The notes under the pieces are model-generated. The model searched no databases and was not told the DNA's origin. It was given only the letters and a program-made list of their open reading frames with translations. This document shows, piece by piece, positions 1-6,597 of a stretch of 6,785 nt of DNA (position 1 is the first letter of the stretch; each line of letters starts with the position of its first letter). The stretch lies in NCBI GenBank assembly GCA_964567785.1, contig CAZMOK010000109.1:1-6785 (forward strand). The letters are read 5' to 3'. Source of the DNA: CAZMOK01 sp964567785. GTDB lineage: Bacteria > Bacteroidota > Bacteroidia > Bacteroidales > JAGOPY01. A program made the position numbers and the translations under genes.

Positions 1-1
1 T

Positions 2-44
2 GCTCTGGGAGCAGGACCAGTGGCTGGAGAGATGGGTTAAATAA
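2..44 (+). CDS. Possible 3' end of a rightward gene cut by the window edge
   Basis: The first ~40 bases are visibly richer in G+C than the A/T-rich spacer that follows, and all three forward frames stay open until a cluster of stops. Frame 3 ends in LWEQDQWLERWVK with TAA at 42-44; frame 2 ends in ALGAGPVAGEMG with TAA at 38-40. The frame-3 codons end mostly in G or C and make the more gene-like tail, but the stretch is too short to decide the frame or name a product. If real, the gene converges on the beta-helix gene that ends at 116. The alternative is that this is simply G+C-rich spacer. Confidence 0.3.
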   Translation, partial: LWEQDQWLERWVK

Positions 45-77
45 TTAACAATTAACAATTAACAATGAATAATTGAT
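43..77. repeat. 7-bp tandem array, unit AATTAAC
   Basis: Three perfect copies of AATTAAC stand at 43-49, 50-56 and 57-63. They are followed by two degenerate copies, AATGAAT (64-70) and AATTGAT (71-77), each with two differences from the unit. The array lies in the spacer downstream of the beta-helix gene and may start within the stop codon of the possible gene at the left edge. AACAAT (61-66) and ATTGTT (76-81) form inverted arms around a 9-nt loop. On the minus strand this gives a weak A/T hairpin followed by a T-rich stretch, which is at best a poor terminator for the gene ending at 116. Confidence 0.8.
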
Positions 78-115
78 TGTTGATTTACTGGTCAAGCTGA
101 ATATTCCTCCAGTTA

Positions 116-1513
116 TTAAGGGGTGGGCCATGTTGTACCTGCACTTGTAGTATTGTATTGACCCAGGGCGGGAGTGGCTGATGTAAAGCGTATATCATAA
201 ACATTATATGAAATTGTGGGCCAGGTTGTGGTGCAATTCATATAATCGATATCCGGATCGGTACCTCCCCCGGCACGGTCGTTGTTAATTACATCATTGT
301 GTGTTATAATTGGACTACATTCGAAAATATATATCCCTGCCGGTTGAGACCCGGATCCGTCTCCCGGGCAGTTACTGTGTATATGATTACCCTGTATTAC
401 AGGTGGTTTGGAAGCGCCGCTTGAATAACACCGGATGCCTGCTTCGAAATTATAATTGATATTATTGTTATGTATGGAAGGCTGGGTCAGACCATCTATC
501 CAGATACCACATTCGTTAATGTAGATGTCGTTGGCAAATATTCTTGGCTCAGCCAACCCTAGCATGTGTATTCCATGACCGCCCTGCGTATAACCAGTAT
601 TGGAAATTACGTTGTCGTCTATTGTGGGTTCTGCCGGGAACCCTTCAACACCTATCATGTGAATCCCGAAAAGCATATTATTGTCTATTATGTTGTTGCT
701 GATGGTAGGTGAGGATTCGATACAATTGATCCCTCCGACAGCATTTCTTAATATTTTGTTGGCCAGTATCCAGGCATCGGATCCGAATCCCTGGCATACA
801 ATTCCGTAACCGTTACAATCCAGGATTTCGTTTTCTTTAATCCAGGGCCTTGCTTTCGATTCAGGATTTATAGTTTCGATCAAGATCCCAGTTCCGTTGT
901 CTATGTCGGGGCTGTTAATAACATTATGCAGCACAAATGGGGAAACACCGGAACAGGTTAAACCCTGCGCAAGATGGAAATTCTCGATAAGGCAGCTATC
1001 CTGGCCCTGTACAGGAGCATTGATCACACATGAATATTTGCCTGAACCACTCATATCCACAAATTTCTTGCAGAATACAATGCCAGGCTCCGTGTAAATT
1101 CCGGGCATTACCCTTATCAGGTAGCGGTTGACAGGAGAAGGTGACGTGCATGCTGCAAGAGCATTAACAATACTGGTAAAGTCTCCTCCTGATTGAGCAA
1201 CCGTAAAAACATTCTGATACATGGAAGCCCCGCTGGCAGTATATTGAACTGTTCCATCAGGAAATTCTATACCACCTGTAGCATTTCTGATCCGGCCGTT
1301 AACATCCAGTTTGGCAGATGGAGAAGTATTGCCAATGCCGATCTTACCATCATCCTGGATAAGCATGGAGGTGTCATTGTCGCTGTTTTTTGTGATAAAG
1401 GTATTGGTGGAACTGGTGTTTCCACTGCCTTTAACTTCGACCTGCGAATGGAGGGAGGTGGTGATTAATAACCCGCAAACAAGCATTACGAGCAGTCTGA
1501 TTGTTTTGAACAT
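116..1513 (-). CDS. Secreted right-handed parallel beta-helix repeat protein
   Basis: A 465-residue exported protein, probably at the cell surface or outside; its ligand or substrate is unknown. Residues 1-23 form a type I signal peptide (charged MFKTIR, hydrophobic core, likely cut after LHS before Q24). Residues 58-75 (IGIGNTSPSAKLDVNGRI) and 80-90 (GGIEFPDGTVQ) match a segment common near the N-terminus of Bacteroidetes surface proteins and phage-tail-like proteins. Residues 103-142 resemble the entry of pectin-esterase/pectate-lyase folds (GDFTSI...RVMPGIYTE). From about 222 to 412 there are eight imperfect rungs of roughly 20-30 residues, with P-x-I-x-x-N-x-I followed by GI (for example at 270, 296, 323 and 345), as in NosD/PbH1 beta-helices. 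No catalytic residues are recognised, so it could be an adhesin or a carbohydrate-binding protein as easily as an enzyme. There is no T9SS sorting domain; the C-terminus simply ends TTWPTP. The leader before ATG is A/T-rich with no Shine-Dalgarno, and no clear promoter was found; it may lie in the gap. Confidence 0.9.
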   Translation of the reverse strand: MFKTIRLLVMLVCGLLITTSLHSQVEVKGSGNTSSTNTFITKNSDNDTSMLIQDDGKIGIGNTSPSAKLDVNGRIRNATGGIEFPDGTVQYTASGASMYQNVFTVAQSGGDFTSIVNALAACTSPSPVNRYLIRVMPGIYTEPGIVFCKKFVDMSGSGKYSCVINAPVQGQDSCLIENFHLAQGLTCSGVSPFVLHNVINSPDIDNGTGILIETINPESKARPWIKENEILDCNGYGIVCQGFGSDAWILANKILRNAVGGINCIESSPTISNNIIDNNMLFGIHMIGVEGFPAEPTIDDNVISNTGYTQGGHGIHMLGLAEPRIFANDIYINECGIWIDGLTQPSIHNNNINYNFEAGIRCYSSGASKPPVIQGNHIHSNCPGDGSGSQPAGIYIFECSPIITHNDVINNDRAGGGTDPDIDYMNCTTTWPTISYNVYDIRFTSATPALGQYNTTSAGTTWPTP

Positions 1514-1687
1514 GACGATTAGTTTTGGTTAATTAATTGAAAATCAATTTAAAATACCGTAATAAAGCGGAAGGTTGATTAGCGGTAGTACTCAGCAAGA
1601 TCTGGTCAGGATACTGTAGTATCCCGAAATGTAAGAAAAATAAGTTGATTGGTCAAATATTTGGGAAAGGTTTTTATTAAAGGGGTG
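1514..1687. other. Spacer upstream of the beta-helix gene, up to the gap
   Basis: These 174 bases contain no plausible gene. The only minus-strand resemblance to the -7 box TAnnTTTG is AATATTTG, read leftward at 1655-1662. It has one mismatch and no TTG at the right distance, so I do not call a promoter. The spacer contains a perfect inverted repeat at 1609-1624 (listed separately) and a short A/T hairpin, AATTGA-AAA-TCAATT, at about 1536-1550 in the presumed leader. Confidence 0.5.
1609..1624. promoter_or_regulatory. Perfect 7-bp inverted repeat, possible operator
   Basis: GGATACT and AGTATCC are exact reverse complements separated by GT. A related half-palindromic word, GTAGTACTC, stands just to the left at about 1585-1593, near the GTAGTATCC of the right half. 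The site lies about 95 bp upstream of the beta-helix start, where a dimeric regulator could bind. No regulator gene is in the window, so the regulatory role is inference. A 16-bp palindrome can also arise by chance at a low rate. Confidence 0.35.
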
Positions 1688-1787
1688 NNNNNNNNNNNNN
1701 NNNNNNNNNNNNNNNNNNNNNNNNNNNNNNNNNNNNNNNNNNNNNNNNNNNNNNNNNNNNNNNNNNNNNNNNNNNNNNNNNNNNNNN
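1688..1787. other. Assembly gap of 100 N
   Basis: Exactly 100 undetermined bases, the conventional placeholder for a scaffold join of unknown length. Real sequence is missing here and may be shorter or longer than 100 bp. The right flank begins inside a 7-bp tandem array, which probably explains why the assembly broke. The missing part could hold more repeat copies, the promoter of the leftward gene, or even a small gene. Confidence 0.97.
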
Positions 1788-1822
1788 CGGGTTGCGGGTT
1801 GCGGGTTACGAGTTACGAGTAA
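1788..1822. repeat. 7-bp tandem array at the gap edge, unit CGGGTTG/CGAGTTA
   Basis: Five consecutive 7-bp units run directly from the last N: CGGGTTG (1788-1794), CGGGTTG (1795-1801), CGGGTTA (1802-1808), CGAGTTA (1809-1815) and CGAGTAA (1816-1822). The units drift one or two bases at a time while keeping an exact period of 7, which is typical of tandem duplication followed by mutation. The array is truncated by the gap, so its true length is unknown. Confidence 0.85.
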
Positions 1823-1858
1823 AATGTTACCATTAAGCCATGAAGAGGGCTTTAAATG

Positions 1859-1883
1859 TGATTATTTTATCGTCTTATAATCA
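1859..1883. promoter_or_regulatory. Inverted repeat upstream of the porin promoter
   Basis: TGATTAT (1859-1865) and ATAATCA (1877-1883) are exact reverse complements around an 11-nt loop. They end 47 bp before the porin -7 box and 7 bp before the TGTAAAC array. It could be a regulator-binding site or a weak hairpin. Being A/T-rich, it could also be chance, so confidence is low. Confidence 0.25.
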
Positions 1884-1890
1884 ACTCCTT

Positions 1891-1925
1891 TGTAAACTGT
1901 AAACTGTAAATCGTAAACTGTAAAT
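1891..1925. repeat. 7-bp tandem array upstream of the porin, unit TGTAAAC
   Basis: Five consecutive 7-bp units: TGTAAAC (1891-1897), TGTAAAC (1898-1904), TGTAAAT (1905-1911), CGTAAAC (1912-1918) and TGTAAAT (1919-1925). The array stops 5 bp before the porin -7 box at 1931 and therefore covers the place where a -33 element would lie. It has the same period as the three other arrays in the window but a different unit. Confidence 0.88.
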
Positions 1926-1930
1926 TTCTT

Positions 1931-1938
1931 TACTTTTG
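1931..1938 (+). promoter_or_regulatory. Bacteroidetes-type -7 promoter box for the porin gene
   Basis: TACTTTTG matches the Bacteroidetes -7 consensus TAnnTTTG exactly and ends 22 nt before the porin ATG, which implies a very short leader of roughly 15-20 nt. No TTG -33 element stands 19-21 nt upstream; that position is occupied by the TGTAAAC heptamer array. The same octamer precedes the T9SS cargo gene on the other strand at 6598-6605. Confidence 0.65.
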
Positions 1939-1960
1939 CCACTGACCAAATCAGCCGAAG

Positions 1961-2983
1961 ATGAAGAAGCTGCTTCTTGCTCTTTTTTTTGTTCCCGCTC
2001 TGCTTTTCGGGCAGTCATCGCTTATAGTGGAAAAACCGGATGTAAAATATCCCTTCGGACAGATCTTTACCGGTTTCAGGTATGGCTTTAATAAAGATTT
2101 TGAACCCCGGGCAGCCTTTGAGTTCAACCAGGGGATCATCGGTTATTACCATGAGATCTCAGGTAAAGTAAGCGGCAAGATCATGTTTGACGTCACCCGT
2201 ACAACCAACATCTATGAAATAACCGATTCACTGGGCAACCGGATGGACATCAATTATTTTGAAGGGAGCAAATACACGGCTTTCCTGAAAATGGCCGAGA
2301 TACGCTGGAACATCAGTGAGCGGTTTACCTTCAGGGTAGGGCAGTTGCTGAACACACAGTACCTAACCTTCAACGACCGGTTCTGGGGGTACAGGTACAT
2401 CGATGTCACGTTCCAGGAAAAGTACCGTCTCGGGAACCCGGCCGATTTCGGCGCCCAGCTCGACATCAAAACCGGCAGGTTCCTGCACCAGTTTTCAGTG
2501 GTGAACGGAGAGGGACCGTTCAGGTACCAGGATGATAACAGTAAGTTCATCTATTCCTATAACGTCCAGTACTCTGTTACAGAAAAGGTCACCTTGAAGC
2601 TTTATGCTGATATCGCCCCCGATGCAGTGAACTCGGAGACCAGCGGCAACAAATATGTGGGGTCATTCTTTGCAGGATACAAGACGGATAAGTTCAGGGC
2701 TGCCGCCGAATTCGACTATGTGATGAACTATGGTTTCGAGGAAGGTAGGGACCATTACGGATTATCCGCTTTCGCAAGCTGGAGCTTCCATGAAAGATTT
2801 GACCTTCTGGCACGTTACGACAGGCTGGTCATAGAGCTTCCCGGAAATACGGAATATGAGAATTACATCATCGGCGGGGTGCAATATGTACCCATTGAGT
2901 ATTTCACCACTTCTTTAAATTTCAGGTACATCACTTCCGACGATCTGCCGCTGGTATATGCAAGTTTTGGGCTGAAATTTTGA
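1961..2983 (+). CDS. Outer-membrane beta-barrel porin, phosphate-selective porin O/P-like
   Basis: A 340-residue outer-membrane channel protein. Residues 1-18 are a signal peptide (MKKLLLALFFVPALLFGQ, cut near G17/Q18). The rest is built of alternating amphipathic strands rich in aromatic residues and ends in F (YASFGLKF), the usual beta-signal read by the BAM complex. Residues 124-185 carry features seen in the OprO/OprP family: RVGQLLNTQ, then DFGAQLDIKTGRF, then SVVNGEG (179-185). Despite the family name, many Bacteroidetes members have no proven substrate, so phosphate specificity should not be assumed. It lacks the N-terminal coiled coil that some family members have. ATG 1961 is well supported by the signal peptide and by a -7 box 22 nt upstream; there is no Shine-Dalgarno. 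Its last 53 bp overlap the convergent symporter gene. The barrel assignment is firm, the subfamily moderately so. Confidence 0.88.
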   Translation: MKKLLLALFFVPALLFGQSSLIVEKPDVKYPFGQIFTGFRYGFNKDFEPRAAFEFNQGIIGYYHEISGKVSGKIMFDVTRTTNIYEITDSLGNRMDINYFEGSKYTAFLKMAEIRWNISERFTFRVGQLLNTQYLTFNDRFWGYRYIDVTFQEKYRLGNPADFGAQLDIKTGRFLHQFSVVNGEGPFRYQDDNSKFIYSYNVQYSVTEKVTLKLYADIAPDAVNSETSGNKYVGSFFAGYKTDKFRAAAEFDYVMNYGFEEGRDHYGLSAFASWSFHERFDLLARYDRLVIELPGNTEYENYIIGGVQYVPIEYFTTSLNFRYITSDDLPLVYASFGLKF

Positions 2984-4400
2984 AAACACTCACCACCGGA
3001 TTCGTTGCCAGGGATACCCCCATTCCGATGGTCCCTGCCTGCGGGGAAGGCATTCCGAGGGCATACAGCCCGATGCAGGCTGTCAGTCCGGCAAACATGG
3101 ATGCAAAAGCCCCTGCTTTAGTGGCCTTTTTCCAGAACAACCCCCAGATAAACGGCCCCAGGAACGCCGATCCTATGGCACCCCAGGATATGCCGAGAAT
3201 GGCCACGATGGTGTCGGGTTTGATGAGTGCAATGATCACAGATAATAGCACAAAGAAAGCACTGGATAAACGCATAAGCATGGTAAGCGCTTTGTCGGGT
3301 ATGTTCTTGTCGACGAACCCCGCATAGAAATCCTTTGCAAAAGAGGAGCTGGAAATGAGCACCAGGGCCGCGAGTGTCGACATTGAGGCTGAGAGTATAA
3401 GAAGCAGGATGATGATTGACAAGGATTCAGGGATCACCCTGGTAAGCAACTCAGGCATCAGGGCATCCACATTGGGCATACCGTCGGGGAAGAAAGCAAG
3501 CGGAGCGGTTTCGGGGGTCAGGAAAAAACGGGTGGTCGATCCCAGGAAATAGGCAATGCAGCCAATGAGCAGGGCAAAGAAGGTTGATGCGACCATTCCT
3601 GTCCTGATGGCTTTTTTGTCTTTTATGGCATAGAATTTCTGAATGAGTTGCGGCATGGCAAACGGGGCTATGCTGGTGAGGGCTACCAGTGAGAACAGGG
3701 GCCACCATCCCGGTGGGCCTATGGCCTGGGTCAGTTTGGGGTGCATATCGCTCAGGGTAGCAGTAATGTTACCAAGTCCGTTACCTTCATTGATTGTATA
3801 AGCCAGCAGCACGATCACACCTGCGGTCATGATCATGCCGAAGATAGTGTCGATCAGCGTCATCGACTTATAACCTCCCATGACCAGGTAAAGTGTGGTG
3901 AAAACCCCCATAAATGCCACGGCGTGCCAGTATTCTATCCCCGGGAACGAGGAAGTGAACAGATAGGACAAGCCAATGAAAACAGCAGCCGAATATGGGA
4001 CCAGGAAAACAAAGATGGCAATCGATGCCACCAGTTTCATGGCCGGGCTGTTGTAGCGTTTTTCGAGGAACTCGCTCAGTGTGCTCACCTTCATCTCCAG
4101 AGACATCTTCTTGATCTTCCATCCCATGAGCCACCAGGCTCCAAGTACCCCCACCAATGCGTTAAAAATTCCGATCCAGATGCCTGAGTACCCGAAACCC
4201 CAGCCCACCTTTCCGGCGAAGCCGATAAAAACAACAGCAGAGAAATAGGCAGTGCCATAGGAGAAAGCCGTCATCCACGGGCCGATGTTGCCGCCCCCAA
4301 GGAAGAAATCTGAAAAGGAGCGGGTACGGCGCAGGCCGAAAATCCCGACTGCCAGGATCATGATTGCGTAGAGGCTTAATACAATGATCTTTATAATCAT
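2931..4400 (-). CDS. Sodium:solute symporter (SSS family), substrate unknown
   Basis: A 489-residue inner-membrane transporter expected to use the Na+ gradient to import a small solute; length and hydrophobic pattern fit the ~13-helix SSS (PutP/SGLT) family. Recognisable family landmarks are FFLGGGNIGPWMTAFSYGTAYFSA (32-55) in the first helices, GGYKSMTLIDTIFG (175-188) with D184, FAMPQLIQKFYAIKDKKA (247-264), and LSASMSTLAALVLISSSS (336-353). S341 and T342 in the last block match the Na2-site Ser-Thr pair of PutP, so Na+ coupling is likely intact. The position equivalent to PutP D55 is Y52, as in non-proline members, which argues against a proline permease. ATG 4400 gives a proper first helix; the leader is A-rich without Shine-Dalgarno. 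The last 17 residues are hydrophilic (ISAQNLHIPAADRRK) and are encoded entirely inside the antisense strand of the porin end. Expression is probably independent of the upstream gene because a strong terminator lies between. Confidence 0.93.
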   Translation of the reverse strand: MIIKIIVLSLYAIMILAVGIFGLRRTRSFSDFFLGGGNIGPWMTAFSYGTAYFSAVVFIGFAGKVGWGFGYSGIWIGIFNALVGVLGAWWLMGWKIKKMSLEMKVSTLSEFLEKRYNSPAMKLVASIAIFVFLVPYSAAVFIGLSYLFTSSFPGIEYWHAVAFMGVFTTLYLVMGGYKSMTLIDTIFGMIMTAGVIVLLAYTINEGNGLGNITATLSDMHPKLTQAIGPPGWWPLFSLVALTSIAPFAMPQLIQKFYAIKDKKAIRTGMVASTFFALLIGCIAYFLGSTTRFFLTPETAPLAFFPDGMPNVDALMPELLTRVIPESLSIIILLLILSASMSTLAALVLISSSSFAKDFYAGFVDKNIPDKALTMLMRLSSAFFVLLSVIIALIKPDTIVAILGISWGAIGSAFLGPFIWGLFWKKATKAGAFASMFAGLTACIGLYALGMPSPQAGTIGMGVSLATNPVVSVFKISAQNLHIPAADRRK

Positions 4401-4490
4401 TTATTTTGGGATTTGGTTAAAATCTAAATATTTTGTTTTCAATCCCCCAAAGATCAAAAAGTTTGTTCAGATTCAGGCATTTTGTATCAT
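4401..4490 (-). promoter_or_regulatory. Presumed symporter promoter region, no firm box
   Basis: The symporter must start transcription in this short A/T-rich spacer if the terminator to its right works. The best leftward -7 candidate is GATCTTTG (4450-4457), one mismatch from TAnnTTTG, but no TTG lies 19-21 nt upstream of it. No riboswitch-like structure is apparent. The location is inferred from the context rather than from a clear motif. Confidence 0.3.
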
Positions 4491-4521
4491 AAAAAAAGGC
4501 AGCACCCTGCCGGGCGCTGCC
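4491..4521 (-). terminator. Strong Rho-independent terminator of the T9SS cargo gene
   Basis: Read leftward, GGCAGCGCCC and GGGTGCTGCC pair over 10 bp (one G-U pair) around the tetraloop GGCA (4498-4521). The stem is followed at once by seven T (4491-4497). It starts 23 nt after the TAA of the 670-residue gene. This is a textbook intrinsic terminator, and it separates that gene from the symporter downstream on the same strand. On the plus strand the hairpin is followed only by a mixed T-rich stretch, so it is essentially one-directional. Confidence 0.93.
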
Positions 4522-4544
4522 TTCTGTTTATAATGAATTTTTGC

Positions 4545-6557
4545 TTACATGATGATGATCTTTTTACGGATCATGTTGGCTTTTTCAGAATGGATGTTCA
4601 GGATGTAAATACCCCGTTTAAGGTCAGAAAGGTTGAGGGCATTTCCTGTGTAGTTGTCCATCTCCATTATGAGCTTTCCATCCGTTGAGAAGAGAGAAAC
4701 TTTGGCTTTCTCAGTCCCTGATATGTAAAGCTGACCGGTAGTGGGATTGGGGAATACCTGTACCGATGATACCGGTTCCTCTTCCAGCCCGACAAAACCT
4801 GTGTAATTAACAATGTATCTCTTGGATGCTGCAAGATTTTCTGCATAAACATCTACTGTGGCACTTCCTGGGAGTTCAAAGGCCTGGTTGATTACTGGAA
4901 GTGCTTCTTCATCCACTGTTTCCACGGTGAGCACAGGTTCTTCCACAGTGCCTGCAGGAAGGACAACATTGTATTCATAAACATCCGGGTCAAAACCTTC
5001 GAGAGGCACGCCATCGAGGAAGATCATTTCCAGCCTGGCTTCACTTGAATAGGTTATTCCGTCGTAACCATATTCAGACTGCAGTATCTCTTTGCTCGAC
5101 TGATCCTGTATAAGCACTGCAACCATGAGGTCATCGGTTTCTTCCACATTGGTATTTGAAAGATTGTATGTGAATGTCTGGGTAACTGATTCCCTGTCTT
5201 GCAGATCGATGGTTGCCCCATTGGCATCGGGGAACATCTTCATCATTACATGGTGGAATTCTGTTTCGCCGTTGGAACCAACATTACCTGTTGTGACTTT
5301 TTCGAAAAGAATATTATGCACCTTAACCGTTCCGTAATTGGAGAACGGGAGGATGTTCGTTGTAATACTGATATTATCCCCGGTTACTTCGAACGAACTT
5401 GCAATATCAACCGTTGCTGTTAGCTGCGAGGCTGCGTCAAAGGCTGCCTGTACGGAACCCATGTTCGTATTGACCCTTGATCCGTTGCAGAAGAGATCGG
5501 GAACATAAGTTACCCCGTAGTAATTCCTGCGGACACCGCCTTCGGCTGTGTAGTAGGGATCACCGCTTCCGGGCCAGTTCATCTGGTATTTTATCAGTAC
5601 GATCTCATCCTCATTTTGCTGGCTCCAGGGCACAAACCCTGAGTTGAAGCTGGCGCAGGGGCCGCATGTTGAGCTGGTAAACTCTTCGAAGCACGGGGTG
5701 CGGTCGAGTATGTTGGCATAATAAGCGATGGTCTTTGATATAGTGTCGTTTGTCTGGTCCTCGTCCTGTCCGCCGTTAACAGAGTTGATCCACATCGTCA
5801 GGTCGTGGTAGCCGAAGGCGGAAACCCACATACCGTCGAACTCAAATTCAAAGGTTTCGAGCAGGCCGATGGACAGATCCGTGAAAACCGAATCATAAAT
5901 ACTGCCGGAATATGACTGCCAGGATACATCCAGTTCGGTGATCTCTGTGTTACCAAGATTGGTAATAATGCCGCCAACAGTATCGGGGCCGGTGATAACG
6001 GCAGGGGTTGTGACCTGGGTCATTTTGGCATCCAGTCCGGCCGGTGCTTTCATCACAACATCGTCGATATACCAGGCATTCAGATTGGGCAGGCTCCCGG
6101 TAAGGTAGAACGACAACTGGAAATTATAGGCACCGACATCACCGCCTGTAAGGACAAGTTGCACTTCTTCAGGGCCTACGGTGGTTGTGGGCGTTTCATC
6201 CCATACTGAGTTCCATGACCCACCTGCCCGGGTGGCCACACCGATGGTTGGTCCGGGAGCCGGCAGGTCGGCATAATAATGTTTGAAAAGCACGATCACG
6301 GTATCTACGTTTGTGAGGTCAACGGCCGGTGATATGAGCCTGGCCGTACCGGGACCGCTGGAGCCGCTGAATTTAGCTTCTGGGGTATTGCCACCGGCAT
6401 TGGAAGTATTACTTTGTGTCCAGATGTCTCCCAGTGGAAGGGCTACCCATCCGTCCGGGGGAAAGTCGTCACCGCTGAAATCCTCAGAGATGAACGACTG
6501 GCTGAAAAGCGCGGCAGTTATGAAAATTCCTAGAAAAGTGAGGTAAATCTTCTTCAT
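4545..6557 (-). CDS. T9SS-secreted Omp28-like protein with a CGPC thioredoxin fold
   Basis: A 670-residue multidomain protein expected to be exported by Sec, cross the outer membrane by the type IX system and be released or anchored at the surface. Domains in order: signal peptide 1-20; a choice-of-anchor-J/MAM-like beta-sandwich 22-171 (EDFSGDDFPPDGW ... AWYIDDVVM); a CARDB-like domain about 175-280; an Omp28-type region 283-500. The last begins with a thioredoxin-like part, EEFTSSTCGPCASF, with C298 and C301 as a CxxC pair and probable cis-Pro P353 in TYVPDLFCNG, then a beta domain with EFHHVMMKMFP and VAVLIQDQSSKEILQ. A cadherin-like beta-sandwich follows (505-586, LDGVPLEGFDPDVYEYNV), then a type A sorting domain (597-670: FPNPTTGQLYIS, GIYILNI, basic KK near the end). 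A thiol-disulfide role is suggested by CGPC but unproven; structural or adhesive use is possible. An exact promoter lies upstream and a strong terminator downstream, so it is probably monocistronic. Confidence 0.92.
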   Translation of the reverse strand: MKKIYLTFLGIFITAALFSQSFISEDFSGDDFPPDGWVALPLGDIWTQSNTSNAGGNTPEAKFSGSSGPGTARLISPAVDLTNVDTVIVLFKHYYADLPAPGPTIGVATRAGGSWNSVWDETPTTTVGPEEVQLVLTGGDVGAYNFQLSFYLTGSLPNLNAWYIDDVVMKAPAGLDAKMTQVTTPAVITGPDTVGGIITNLGNTEITELDVSWQSYSGSIYDSVFTDLSIGLLETFEFEFDGMWVSAFGYHDLTMWINSVNGGQDEDQTNDTISKTIAYYANILDRTPCFEEFTSSTCGPCASFNSGFVPWSQQNEDEIVLIKYQMNWPGSGDPYYTAEGGVRRNYYGVTYVPDLFCNGSRVNTNMGSVQAAFDAASQLTATVDIASSFEVTGDNISITTNILPFSNYGTVKVHNILFEKVTTGNVGSNGETEFHHVMMKMFPDANGATIDLQDRESVTQTFTYNLSNTNVEETDDLMVAVLIQDQSSKEILQSEYGYDGITYSSEARLEMIFLDGVPLEGFDPDVYEYNVVLPAGTVEEPVLTVETVDEEALPVINQAFELPGSATVDVYAENLAASKRYIVNYTGFVGLEEEPVSSVQVFPNPTTGQLYISGTEKAKVSLFSTDGKLIMEMDNYTGNALNLSDLKRGIYILNIHSEKANMIRKKIIIM

Positions 6558-6597
6558 TGTAACTGAGTTTGAGTGAATACTAAATAATTCGGGTAAA

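Noticed and set aside
82..118. Terminator for the beta-helix gene (ACTGG ... CCAGT arms)
   Set aside because: The arms are only 5 bp with a loop of about 16 nt and no T-run follows on the minus strand.
897..1532. Plus-strand open frames antisense to the beta-helix gene
   Set aside because: The minus-strand frame has a signal peptide and regular beta-helix repeats; the antisense frames show no coding character.
1650..1662. Minus-strand promoter AATATTTG for the beta-helix gene
   Set aside because: It has one mismatch in the -7 box and no TTG 19-21 nt upstream, and it would give a leader of about 140 nt; not convincing.
1788..1925. CRISPR array
   Set aside because: The repeats are 7 bp and directly adjacent with no unique spacers, and no cas genes are present.
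2980..3327. A 115-codon plus-strand open frame starting at the porin stop
   Set aside because: It lies wholly antisense to the symporter C-terminal half and shows no signal peptide, domain or promoter; it is a shadow frame.
3451..4134. Two further minus-strand open frames (3451-3708 and 3868-4134) within the symporter gene
   Set aside because: They overlap the symporter in another frame of the same strand, while the symporter frame has clear family motifs throughout.
3741..4187. A 148-codon plus-strand open frame inside the symporter gene
   Set aside because: It is antisense to conserved symporter helices; its translation is rich in His, Gln and Cys with no recognisable fold, as expected for the shadow of a membrane-protein gene.
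1961..4400. Porin and symporter as one transport operon
   Set aside because: They are on opposite strands and converge, so they cannot be co-transcribed; any functional link is speculative.
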